DNA of 34,226 bases, taken from NCBI RefSeq assembly GCF_018139695.1, contig NZ_JAGSOG010000070.1:1-34226 (forward strand), read 5' to 3'. Position numbers and translations under genes: made by a program. Position 1 is the first letter of the stretch. Each line of letters opens with the position of its first letter. The notes under the pieces are model-generated. The model searched no databases. It had not been told where the DNA came from and was given only the letters and a program-made list of their open reading frames with translations. The DNA comes from Actinospica durhamensis (GTDB lineage Bacteria > Actinomycetota > Actinomycetes > Streptomycetales > Catenulisporaceae). Positions 1-7,884 of the stretch are shown here, piece after piece.

Positions 1-244
1 GTGCGCGCGGGCGCCTTGGGGGGACAGGCGCCGGTGCGCGACCGGACGTGCGCGAACGCGGACGCGGTGCGGACACGGCGATACGAGGCAGCACGCGGCG
101 GGCTGAAGCACGCGGGCGGACGCTGCAGACGTGTGGACGTGACGGGTGACGGACGGACCTCGGCCGTCTGTCTACATCCCTGGGTGAGGCGCGACAGACG
201 CCCGGGCCTTGCTTTCGGGCGAGCGGAAGAGCTGGCTCGCGCAC
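1..244. other. Non-coding stretch left of dinG
   Basis: No convincing gene is seen here. The open frames on the plus strand are Arg/Gly-rich GC-driven shadows without recognisable motifs or a ribosome binding site. Apart from a weak hairpin close to the dinG stop codon nothing functional is visible. I looked for an actinobacterial SOS box (GAAC-N4-GTTC), because lexA lies near this locus in related genomes, and found none. Confidence 0.5.
199..221 (-). terminator. Weak hairpin downstream of dinG
   Basis: A six-base-pair stem, CGCCCG with CGGGCG, and an 11-base loop lie about 24 bases beyond the dinG stop codon. There is no T-tract. It could terminate dinG transcription, but the stem is short and such stems are common by chance at this GC content. 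Confidence 0.3.
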
Positions 245-2353
245 CTAAGCCTGCTCGCGCTCCTTGGCGGCTTCGTCGAGGCGGCGCAGGGCGGCGTAGA
301 CGGTCTCGGAGTCGGTGGTGGGCCAGAAGTCGGGCAGGCCGGCGCGCAGGAAGCTGCTGTATCGGGCGGTGGCCAGGCGGGAGTCGAGGATGGCGACGAC
401 GCCGCGGTCGCCGGAGGAGCGGATCAGGCGGCCGGCGCCCTGGGCGAGCAGCAGGGCGGCGTGCGAGGCGGCGACGGCCATGAACCCGTTGCCGCCGGCC
501 CGGGCGACGGCTTCCTGACGGGCCGTGGCCAGCGGGTCGTCGGGGCGGGGGAACGGGATCCGGTCGATGATCACCAGTTGGCACGCGGTGCCGGGGACGT
601 TCACGCCCTGCCACAGCGAGAGCGTGCCGAACAGACACGCCTTCGGGTCCTCGGCGAAGCGCTGGATCAGCTGGGGCAGTGAATCCTCGCCCTGACACAG
701 CACCGGCAGGCCCAGGTAGTCCAGGCGTCCGCGCATCTCCCGGGCGGCGAGGTCGGCCGCGCGCATCGAGGAGAACAGGCCAAGCGTCCGCCCGCCCGCC
801 GCGGCGATGAGTTCGGCGATCTCGGACAGCTGCTCCTCGCCGAGCTCGCGGCCGGGGGCGGCCAGGTGCTTGGCGGTGTAGAGAATGCCCTGCTTGGGAT
901 AGTCGAACGGGGAGCCGACGTCCAGGGCCTGCCAGGGGATGGGGTGGTCGGTGCCGGACGCGTCCGTGTCAGTGCCCGTACTGGAGCCGGCGGGCTCCTC
1001 GTCGGGGTCGAAATCGGCGTCGGCGGACGGCGCAGCGGCTTCGGCGGCGCGGTCGGGGCGCAGGCCGTCGAGGCGGTCGGCGCGCTCGGCGGGGTAGAGG
1101 CCGAGGGAGCCGGCCACGTTGTCGAAGTCGCCGCCGATCCTGAGGGTGGCCGAGGTCAGCACGGCGGGGGTGCGCGCGAACAGTCGATGCCTGAGTTGCT
1201 GGGCCACCGAGAGCGGGGCGATGCGCAGGGCGGTGGAGCGCTCGCCGCGATCCAGCCACACCACGTCGTATTCAGAGCTCTGCAGCAGCCGGTCGGCCAG
1301 TTCGAAGATCTGCTCCACGCCCGCCTGCGCCTGCCTGCGGGCGCCCTCGTCGCCGCCGCCGCTCTTGTCGCGGTTGCGGCCGAGCGCGCTGACGGCCTCG
1401 CGGGCGGCGTCGCGCAGCATGGTCAGGGCGTCGGCGAGCGGCTCGGGCAGGTGGTGGAAGCGCCCGGCCTCCGCCTCGTCGAGCTCGACGCCGAACTCCG
1501 CGGCGGCGAGGTCGAGGCGCTGCGAGAGCGCCTCGTCGAGCTGGCGGTGGCAGCGGCGGGCGGCGCGTTCGGCCAGGCCGGCGGTCAGTTCGCCGGAGTC
1601 GGCGCCGGTGGCGCGGGAGACGAGCTCGTGAGCCTCGTCGATAATGACGGCGTCGTGCTCCGGCAGGACCTTGATCTCGCCGTCGAAGGTGTCGATCGCG
1701 AGCAGCGCGTGGTTGGTGATGACGAGATCGGCGCCGCGGGCCCGCTCCCGCGCGGCCTCGGCGAAGCAGCTCGGGCCGAACGGGCACTTGCTCGCGCCCA
1801 GGCACTCGCGCGAGCTGACCGAGACGGCGTTCCAGATGCGGTCGGGCACGCCGGGCGCGAGGTCGTCGCGGTCGCCGGTGTCGGTCTCCTCGGACCACTC
1901 CCGCACCCGCAGCACGTGCCGGCCCAGGTCGGACAGCGCCTTCGGGTCGAACAGGCCGTCCTGCTCGTCCTCTTCCCCGGCCGAGTTGATCTTGTTCAGG
2001 CAGACGTAGTTGTTCCGGCCCTTGAGCAGGGCGAACTCGGGCGCGCGGCCGAGCAGCGGGGCGAGCGCGCCGCTGATCAGCGGCAGGTCGTGGGCGACGA
2101 GCTGGCGTTGCAGGGCCAGGGTCGCGGTGGCCACGATGACGCGGCGCTCCTTGCGGGCGAGGGTGTGCGCGATCGCCGGGACCAGGTACGCCAGCGACTT
2201 GCCGGTGCCGGTACCGGCCTCCACCAGCAGCGGGTCACCCTGCGCGAGCGAGAGTGCGACGGCCTTGGCCATCTGCTGTTGGCCGGGTCTGGGCGCACCG
2301 CCGACCGCCGCCACCGCCGCGTCGAGCAGTTCGTCCAGAGCAGGTTTTCCCAT
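245..2353 (-). CDS. dinG: DinG/XPD-family ATP-dependent DNA helicase
   Basis: This is a superfamily 2 Fe-S helicase of the DinG/YoaA type, about 702 residues from the ATG at 2353; an in-frame TTG three codons earlier is less likely. The Walker A motif GTGTGKS is near residue 50 and the DEAH box (IIDEAHEL) near residue 238. Between them are the four cysteines expected to hold the 4Fe-4S cluster, in NYVC, ECLG, KCPF and SCF (about residues 118-196). The C-terminal half has the usual SLWQGVNVPG and GRLIRS helicase motifs. Family members unwind 5'-3' and act on D-loops, R-loops or forked DNA in repair. There is no clear Shine-Dalgarno; a TAGGCT hexamer eight bases before the ATG suggests a nearly leaderless mRNA. 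The gene is separated from the preceding operon by a hairpin. Confidence 0.93.
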   Translation of the reverse strand: MGKPALDELLDAAVAAVGGAPRPGQQQMAKAVALSLAQGDPLLVEAGTGTGKSLAYLVPAIAHTLARKERRVIVATATLALQRQLVAHDLPLISGALAPLLGRAPEFALLKGRNNYVCLNKINSAGEEDEQDGLFDPKALSDLGRHVLRVREWSEETDTGDRDDLAPGVPDRIWNAVSVSSRECLGASKCPFGPSCFAEAARERARGADLVITNHALLAIDTFDGEIKVLPEHDAVIIDEAHELVSRATGADSGELTAGLAERAARRCHRQLDEALSQRLDLAAAEFGVELDEAEAGRFHHLPEPLADALTMLRDAAREAVSALGRNRDKSGGGDEGARRQAQAGVEQIFELADRLLQSSEYDVVWLDRGERSTALRIAPLSVAQQLRHRLFARTPAVLTSATLRIGGDFDNVAGSLGLYPAERADRLDGLRPDRAAEAAAPSADADFDPDEEPAGSSTGTDTDASGTDHPIPWQALDVGSPFDYPKQGILYTAKHLAAPGRELGEEQLSEIAELIAAAGGRTLGLFSSMRAADLAAREMRGRLDYLGLPVLCQGEDSLPQLIQRFAEDPKACLFGTLSLWQGVNVPGTACQLVIIDRIPFPRPDDPLATARQEAVARAGGNGFMAVAASHAALLLAQGAGRLIRSSGDRGVVAILDSRLATARYSSFLRAGLPDFWPTTDSETVYAALRRLDEAAKEREQA

Positions 2354-2450
2354 GGCGAACAAGCCTACGGGGTGGTTCCGACAATCCGGACCGGGATGGG
2401 GAACCGAGGGATGAAGGCAGGGGAGGGCACGCGGCGGCGCGGAACGCGGA

Positions 2451-2479
2451 TGCGGCGGCCGGGGATGGCGGCCGCCGCA
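2451..2479 (-). terminator. Hairpin terminator at the end of the siderophore operon
   Basis: A perfect 10-bp stem (TGCGGCGGCC with GGCCGCCGCA) and a nine-base loop start 14 bases after the stop codon at 2493. There is no T-tract, which is usual for actinomycete hairpin terminators. It separates the siderophore operon and its last gene from dinG. Confidence 0.6.
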
Positions 2480-2492
2480 CGCACGCGCGCGC

Positions 2493-3734
2493 TCAGTTCA
2501 CGGAGGACGCCTGGCACTCGCCCATGCTCGAGGTCGCCTGCGGATCCGGCGCCTGGGTGAGCAGGTTGCCGGTCGCGTACGGGTCGGCGACGCCGGTCTC
2601 GTTGGGCTCGCCCCCGGATCCGCCGAAGCCGGGATCCACGTATCCGTTGTTGTCGTAACACTGGATGTCGCCGAGGTAGCTGTCCCAGTCGAGGAGCCAG
2701 GCCTTGCCCGCCACGACGTTGTAGTCCGCCGGGTTGTAGACCTCGATCTCCAGCGTCCGGTGCACCGTCACCCTGGTGGCGTCCTGCGCGTCCGAGGCCG
2801 GCGCGACCGCGTAGACGAACACGTAGTCGGCGATCAGGTCCACCGAGTCCTTGTGCTTGCCCTTCTGCTCCGTCATGGAGCCGCTCACCTTGACCGTGTG
2901 GCCGAGCAGGCGGGTGGTGGCCGGGTCGAAGCGGGTGACCAGCGCGGTGGGGTCGTTCTTGGCCGACGGGTGGGCGATCCAGCTCGCGAGTTCCTTCGGG
3001 ATGTCCGTGCTGGGGTCGACGAGGTTGGTGAAGTCGGCGACCGAGCCGCCGTCGAGGACCTTCGCGTCCAGGTCGGCCGCCGTGATCAGCTTGTAGAGCT
3101 GCTGGAAGCCGGTGGCCACGTCGCTCCTGCTCACACCGTTGAGCCCGACCGCCTTGGGGATGGTGAAGCCGGCCTCGTTCTCCTTCCAGCCGGCGGCGGG
3201 CGAGCCGGCGAAGTAGGCGTCGTCCGGGTTGGCGTAGTGCACCGACGGCGAGGGGCTGGCGCTGGGACTGGGACTGGGGCTGACGGACGCGGCCCACGGC
3301 GCGGCCGTGCCGGCCGGCAGTGCGTTGAGCGGCCCGGTGGAGGCGTAGTGGATGTGTCCGACTCCGTAGACGCCTCCGCAGAGCACGGCCACGATCAGGA
3401 CGATCGTGATCGGCTTGCCCACGCGCCGACGGCGTTTGGCCGGAGCCTGCGCGTCCCCGCTGTACCAGGATCCTGATCCGGAGCGCGACGCGGGGGCGTC
3501 GGCCGCAGTGGCCGGGCCGTCCGCGCGCCAGGCCACCGCCTTCGGCGGATTGACCGCCCACTCGGAGCGCAGCCGACGCGTACGCGCCGACTCCTCCTTC
3601 GCCCCCTTCTCGGGTACCGCCGAGCCGTCGATTCCGGCCACCAGCTTGGCGAACCGCTCGTCCACCGACAGGCCCGCGTCCTCGGGCGAAGGGCCCGCGG
3701 ACTCCGCCCCCGGCGGGTCTATGTGCTCTGACAT
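2493..3734 (-). CDS. Membrane-anchored extracytoplasmic protein of unknown function
   Basis: I do not recognise this family. The protein has about 413 residues from the ATG at 3734; a TTG at 3749 is an alternative start. It has a cytoplasmic, charged N-terminus of about 110 residues ending in KRRRR, then one membrane segment (ITIVLIVAVLCGGVYGVG). A Ser/Pro repeat linker (SPSPSPSASPSPS) follows, then an exported domain of about 250 residues. That domain contains YVFVYAV and a C-terminal part with two cysteines (IQCYDNNGY and GECQAS) that could pair. The topology is N-in, C-out. It begins only 43 bases after the last siderophore synthetase gene with no terminator between, so it is probably cotranscribed and iron-regulated. 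A role at the cell surface is an inference from topology and context only. Confidence 0.8.
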   Translation of the reverse strand: MSEHIDPPGAESAGPSPEDAGLSVDERFAKLVAGIDGSAVPEKGAKEESARTRRLRSEWAVNPPKAVAWRADGPATAADAPASRSGSGSWYSGDAQAPAKRRRRVGKPITIVLIVAVLCGGVYGVGHIHYASTGPLNALPAGTAAPWAASVSPSPSPSASPSPSVHYANPDDAYFAGSPAAGWKENEAGFTIPKAVGLNGVSRSDVATGFQQLYKLITAADLDAKVLDGGSVADFTNLVDPSTDIPKELASWIAHPSAKNDPTALVTRFDPATTRLLGHTVKVSGSMTEQKGKHKDSVDLIADYVFVYAVAPASDAQDATRVTVHRTLEIEVYNPADYNVVAGKAWLLDWDSYLGDIQCYDNNGYVDPGFGGSGGEPNETGVADPYATGNLLTQAPDPQATSSMGECQASSVN

Positions 3735-3777
3735 CTCTTCAGTTCTCAATTCGGTCGCGACCGCGGGCGAGGCCCAC

Positions 3778-5871
3778 CTAGCCCGCTAAGGGATTCAGGA
3801 CCGTACCATACGGCTCCACATGGGGCCGTGTGGAGAGGTCTCGATATCCATTGAGCAGCAGTCGGTTGCGATTCAGACACAGGCGCTCGATCTGCGGGGT
3901 GGCGAGGTCGAACAGCCGGTAGCGCTCGGCGCGTTCCGGGAAGCGGGCCTGGTAGGCGGCGAGTTCGACCCGGACTGCGGCCCAGAAGCGCTCGGTCGGG
4001 ACGCCGAGGCGCTGTTCGAAAAGATCGGCCAGGTAACGGAAATGGCCGACGAACAGGGCCCCGTGCAGGAACTGGCACAGATACCCGGGCTCTTCGCGCA
4101 GCAACACCCGCGCCGCGTCCTGTGACAGGCCGGCGAGTTCCGGCAGATCGACGGCGGCGATGTTGACGTCGTCCACGAAGTCCTTGACCGCAAGGCGTAC
4201 CGGGGATTCGTCCTCGTCGAAAACCACGACCGCGTTCTCGCCGTGCGGGGAGAAGGCCGTGCCGTAGACGTACAGGAAGTGCAGCAGCGGCGGCAGGACC
4301 GCGTGCAGCAGCAGGGCCAGCCACTCCGGCGCGGACCGGCCGGAGCGGGCGACGAGCTCCGCCACCAGCGGCCGGCCGTCCGCCCCGACCGACAGCAGCG
4401 ACGCCAGGGTCCTGGCCCGCTCGCCGGGTTCGAGCGCGGGCGGCAGCGGCTCGCGCCAGATCGCGCCGAGCAGTTCACGGTACTGATACGGGACTCCGGG
4501 CATCCGGTCGAGCACCTCGTGCCGCACGGTCACCGAGGCGATCTCGCCGAGCAGGATCACCCGGCACTCCCCCGACAGGAAGCCGTCGGCCGCGGCCAGG
4601 CCCTGGAGCCAGGCGGTCACGGCCGGGGCGGCCAGGGTCCGGTCGGTGGGCAGGCCGCGCCAGACCATCGTGTTGAGGATCGAGAGCGGCAGCTTCACGT
4701 GGCGGCGGGCCGGCTGGCTGATGTTGCTGAAGGTGCGGATGGACTGCTGCGGCAGGTAGACGTCGTCACCCTCGCCGAGGAAGACCATCCGGGCGTCGGC
4801 GAGTTCAGTCCCGAACAGCACCTGGATCATCTCGTCCCACTGCCACGGGTGCACCGGCAGCCACCAGTAGCGGGCCGGGTTGCAGCCGCGCCGGATCAGC
4901 TCGGCGCCGAAGCGGACGCGCTCGGCGGGCGAGAGTTCCTCGGTGTAGAGGCGGCGGGCGGTCAGGCCGGGCACGGCGCGGTAGTCGGCCACGTCGTCGC
5001 GCACGGCGATCCACATCAGCCGCCCGGGCACGCGCGACTCGGGCGCGTAGAGCTCGGTGTCGGAGACGGAGAAGCCGAGCCTGCCCTTGTTGAACGCGAT
5101 CCACGGGTGGCCGGTCTGGCAGCCTTCGAGTTCGGCGTAGCCGAGGCCGGCGAGCTCCTTGGCCGAGTGCCCGGCGCCGGCGGCGATGCGCACGTCCGCG
5201 GCGAGGGTGGCGGCGAACTCGCGCACGAGGTGGCCGGCCGTGTCGCCGGACAGGCCGAGGGTGCCCTGGGCGTCGGCGAGGAAGGTGAGCGGGTCGGCGG
5301 CCGGATGTCCCTCGCGGCGCAGCGATCCGGCCTCGACGAACCAGGACCCGTACGCGCCGCGGCGGGCACGGAAGGCGTACTCGGTGGACGCGGGCTGAGC
5401 GGCGAGCGCGGCAGCGTCCACGGCCTCGGCCGAGACCGGAGCCGGAGCCGGAGCCGGAGCCGGTGCGTCGCAGGGCGCTGCCGTGACCGACAGCCGGTAC
5501 CAGCCGGTCTCGCCCGGGACCGGCACGGGCGTGATCAGCTCCTCGTAGGCGAACTCGCCGAGCGTCTTGGCCAGCAGGGTGCGCCCGGCGGCGCGGCGCA
5601 GCAGGGCCGGGTCGGCCTCAACGGCGGTCCGGGGACGCGGCGGCGGGGTCATCGACTCCGGTCGACGCTGCGCCGGGCTCGACACTGCCGGGTTCGGCGG
5701 AACCGGGCTCGCCGGCGCCGGGATCGCGACCTGGGCCGAAGCCGGGCTCGTCGTCGACGAAGCCCTCTCCGGCGGCGCGGCGGCGCTCCCGGCGCAGGGC
5801 CGCGGGTCGCAGGGCTCCGGCGACGTCGAGGCCGTCGACGGGGTGGGCTGTGCTGCGGGTACGTCGCTCAC
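3778..5871 (-). CDS. rhbF: NIS siderophore synthetase, IucC/DesD/RhbF-like
   Basis: This IucA/IucC-family NRPS-independent siderophore synthetase adenylates a carboxylate and joins it to a hydroxamate amine. Conserved signs are LPVHPWQ, the PQQSIRTFSN block, KLPLSILNTMVWRGLPT, FSPHGENAVVVFDE (nucleotide binding) and the C-terminal ferric reductase-like FhuF domain. It most resembles the second, DesD/RhbF-type enzymes that act on a citryl or succinyl mono-adduct. The start is uncertain. GTG at 5871 has an excellent GGAGGA ribosome site seven bases upstream, giving 697 residues with a 73-residue Pro/Ser/Ala-rich leader, but overlaps the upstream hydroxylase frame by 254 bases. ATG at 5652 gives 624 residues, nearer the family norm, but a poorly spaced GGAG. 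I favour 5871. Confidence 0.92.
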   Translation of the reverse strand: MSDVPAAQPTPSTASTSPEPCDPRPCAGSAAAPPERASSTTSPASAQVAIPAPASPVPPNPAVSSPAQRRPESMTPPPRPRTAVEADPALLRRAAGRTLLAKTLGEFAYEELITPVPVPGETGWYRLSVTAAPCDAPAPAPAPAPVSAEAVDAAALAAQPASTEYAFRARRGAYGSWFVEAGSLRREGHPAADPLTFLADAQGTLGLSGDTAGHLVREFAATLAADVRIAAGAGHSAKELAGLGYAELEGCQTGHPWIAFNKGRLGFSVSDTELYAPESRVPGRLMWIAVRDDVADYRAVPGLTARRLYTEELSPAERVRFGAELIRRGCNPARYWWLPVHPWQWDEMIQVLFGTELADARMVFLGEGDDVYLPQQSIRTFSNISQPARRHVKLPLSILNTMVWRGLPTDRTLAAPAVTAWLQGLAAADGFLSGECRVILLGEIASVTVRHEVLDRMPGVPYQYRELLGAIWREPLPPALEPGERARTLASLLSVGADGRPLVAELVARSGRSAPEWLALLLHAVLPPLLHFLYVYGTAFSPHGENAVVVFDEDESPVRLAVKDFVDDVNIAAVDLPELAGLSQDAARVLLREEPGYLCQFLHGALFVGHFRYLADLFEQRLGVPTERFWAAVRVELAAYQARFPERAERYRLFDLATPQIERLCLNRNRLLLNGYRDLSTRPHVEPYGTVLNPLAG

Positions 5872-7312
5872 GGCGGTCCTCCGGCTGGCTCGGGATCTGC
5901 GGTTGGGACGGGGGTGCCGGGTGGCCCGGGGCCTGGCGTTGGGCGTGCCGGGCCCGGCCGATCCGGATCGCCGGGTCGGTGACGGCGGCCGCGGCCGGGC
6001 TGAAGCTGGTATGCGCGGCGCGGCGCGGCAGCCGGTAGAGCTCGCGGCCGGCCACCGCGTTGAGGATCGCCGCGGCCCGGTAGGCGCCGAGGCCGAGGTC
6101 GGGGGTGCCGACGCCGTGCGTGTGCAGCTCCCCGTTCTGCACGTAGAGCCCCGCGTCGGTGCCGGTCAGCGCGATCCGGTGGTCCCGGCCGATCACCGGG
6201 CGGCCGCGGGAGTCGCGCAGCACCAGCGCCTGCATCGGCGCGAGCAGGGCCTGCGGGCGCGGCGCGTAGCCGGTGGCCAGCACCAGTCGCTCGGTGGTGA
6301 CGGTGCAGGCGCTCTGGCTGCGGGCGTGCGCGAAGTCGAGCTCCAGGCCGGTGCCGCCGCCGCGCACGCGCCCGCCCACCACCTCGACGCCGGGCAGCAG
6401 CGTGACGCCGGTGGAGTCGGGGCCGTGCGGGTGGGTGAGGCGGTCGAGCTCGGACCGGATCTCGGCGAGGGTGGTGTCCGAGACCGCCTTGTAGAGCCTG
6501 CCCTGGCCGGCCAGCAGCTGGTCCCTGGCCGCCTCGGGCAGCGCGTGGAAGTAGTCGGTGTAGTCCGGGGTGAAGTGTTCGAGCCCGATCTTCGAGTACT
6601 CCATCGGCTCGAACGCGGACGAGCGGGTGAGCCAGCGCAGCCGCCGGCCCGGGCCGTGCCAGCCGCGCAGCAGGTCGAGCACGATCTCGGCGCCGGACTG
6701 GCCGGAGCCGAGCACGGTCACGTCCTGGGCGGCCTGGATCCAGTCGGCCCGGTGCAGGTAGTGCGCGCTGTGCACGATCAGCGCGCCGCCGTCTCCACAC
6801 AGTTCGCGCAGCGCGCCGGGCACCACAGGTTCGGTGCCCAGGCCCAGCACCACGTTCGCCGCGAGCACCGTGCGCGGGGCGCCGTCCTCGGCGTCGTAGC
6901 AGACCACGAATCCGTCCCGGCCGTCGGCGAGCCTGGCCTGGCGCACCGCGGTGACCCGGCAGCCGAAGCGGCAGGAGCCGAGGCGGGCGGCGACGTCGCG
7001 GCAGTAGGCCTCGTACTCGGGCCGGGGCACGTGCCAGGCCTCGCCGAAGTAGAAGCCGAAGAGCCGGTCCTGCTCGCGCAGCCAGGCCAGGTAGCCGTGC
7101 CGGCTGGTCGGGTCCACCAGGCTGACCAGGTCGGCCAGGAACGGCACCTGCAGCGTGGCGCCCGGCACCATCATCCCCGGGTGCCAGCTGAAGCCGGGGT
7201 TCTCGTCCAGGAACAGGCAGGCAAGGCCGGGGACCGGGTCGGCCAGCGCGGCCAGGGAGAGGTTGAACGGGCCGAGGCCCACCCCGACCAGGTCGTAGAG
7301 TTCGGCGCTCAA
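5618..7312 (-). CDS. rhbE: Diaminopropane/lysine N-hydroxylase (RhbE/IucD-like)
   Basis: This is a flavin-dependent N-hydroxylating monooxygenase. It shows the FAD motif GVGLGPFNLS at residues 9-18, the substrate-side FSWHPGMM, an NADPH motif GSGQSGAEI near residue 198 and ATGYAPR near residue 347. In this pathway it should hydroxylate a primary amine, most likely 1,3-diaminopropane, using O2 and NADPH. It begins at TTG 7312, which overlaps the acetyltransferase stop as TTGA and has a strong GGGAGG site. The recognisable family fold ends near residue 435 (AAAILNAVAGRELY). A further 130 Pro/Gly/Arg-rich residues follow, and the last 85 of these run in a different frame over the start of the next gene. 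A late frameshift or stop loss is suspected. Confidence 0.9.
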   Translation of the reverse strand: MSAELYDLVGVGLGPFNLSLAALADPVPGLACLFLDENPGFSWHPGMMVPGATLQVPFLADLVSLVDPTSRHGYLAWLREQDRLFGFYFGEAWHVPRPEYEAYCRDVAARLGSCRFGCRVTAVRQARLADGRDGFVVCYDAEDGAPRTVLAANVVLGLGTEPVVPGALRELCGDGGALIVHSAHYLHRADWIQAAQDVTVLGSGQSGAEIVLDLLRGWHGPGRRLRWLTRSSAFEPMEYSKIGLEHFTPDYTDYFHALPEAARDQLLAGQGRLYKAVSDTTLAEIRSELDRLTHPHGPDSTGVTLLPGVEVVGGRVRGGGTGLELDFAHARSQSACTVTTERLVLATGYAPRPQALLAPMQALVLRDSRGRPVIGRDHRIALTGTDAGLYVQNGELHTHGVGTPDLGLGAYRAAAILNAVAGRELYRLPRRAAHTSFSPAAAAVTDPAIRIGRARHAQRQAPGHPAPPSQPQIPSQPEDRRERRTRSTAHPVDGLDVAGALRPAALRRERRRAAGEGFVDDEPGFGPGRDPGAGEPGSAEPGSVEPGAASTGVDDPAAASPDRR

Positions 7313-7884
7313 GCCGCCTCCCGCCGCGGGGCCGGGACGCGCAGCATCAGGGTGGCGCGCTTTTCCGGCAGTTCGAGGGTGCCCGAGGCGTTGAACCCGG
7401 CGGCCGTGAACGCGCGGATCGAGGCCAGGTTGCGCTCGTCCGGCTCGGCCACGATCCGGCGCGGCGAGCGGGCTTGCACGGTGTCGGCGAGCACGCGCAG
7501 CATCAGGCTGCCGAGGCCCAGGCCGCGGCAGTCGCCCTCGCCGATCAGCAGGTGCACGCCGAGGTCGTCCGGCTCGGCGTCGTAGTAGTCCCCGAGCGGG
7601 TCCTCGGCCGCGCGGTAGAGCTCCCAGTAGCCGATCGGACGGCCGGACAGCCGCGCCAGCATGGGCTCGCAGTAGGACAGCTCGATCTGCCGGCGCACGT
7701 GCTCGGCGGTCCGCTCGAACGGGCCGGCCAGCTCCCAGTACCGGGCCACCTCGGGGTCGTTCATCCAGCGGTGGATCACCGGCAGGTCCCGCTCGGGCTT
7801 GACCGGGCTGAGGGTGAACCGGCCGGCCGGGGTGGACAGGTCGTACCACTGCACGGTCGGCGGCGGGGACGCGGCGGCGTTCAT
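7309..7884 (-). CDS. rhbD: GNAT acyltransferase for hydroxamate formation (RhbD/IucB-like)
   Basis: This is a 191-residue member of the siderophore N-acyltransferase branch of the GNAT family (IucB, AlcB, RhbD). It would transfer an acyl group, probably acetyl from acetyl-CoA, to the N-hydroxylated diamine to give the hydroxamate ligand. Recognisable blocks are HRWMNDPEVARYW, GYWELYRA, the acetyl-CoA region DCRGLGLGSLMLR, and ERNLASIRAFTAAGF. The ATG at 7884 overlaps the upstream synthetase stop as ATGA, and its own stop overlaps the downstream TTG start, indicating translational coupling on both sides. Acyl-chain length cannot be told from sequence; rhizobactin 1021 carries one long acyl chain, schizokinen only acetyl. 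Confidence 0.92.
   Translation of the reverse strand: MNAAASPPPTVQWYDLSTPAGRFTLSPVKPERDLPVIHRWMNDPEVARYWELAGPFERTAEHVRRQIELSYCEPMLARLSGRPIGYWELYRAAEDPLGDYYDAEPDDLGVHLLIGEGDCRGLGLGSLMLRVLADTVQARSPRRIVAEPDERNLASIRAFTAAGFNASGTLELPEKRATLMLRVPAPRREAA

Noticed and set aside
1-483. Plus-strand open frame at the left edge
   Set aside because: The translation is Arg/Gly-rich without motifs and most of it lies antisense to dinG; it is a GC-bias shadow.
2354-2492. SOS (LexA) box expected upstream of dinG
   Set aside because: No GAAC-N4-GTTC or close variant is present; the palindrome-like GGTTCCG...CCGGACC does not fit the LexA pattern.
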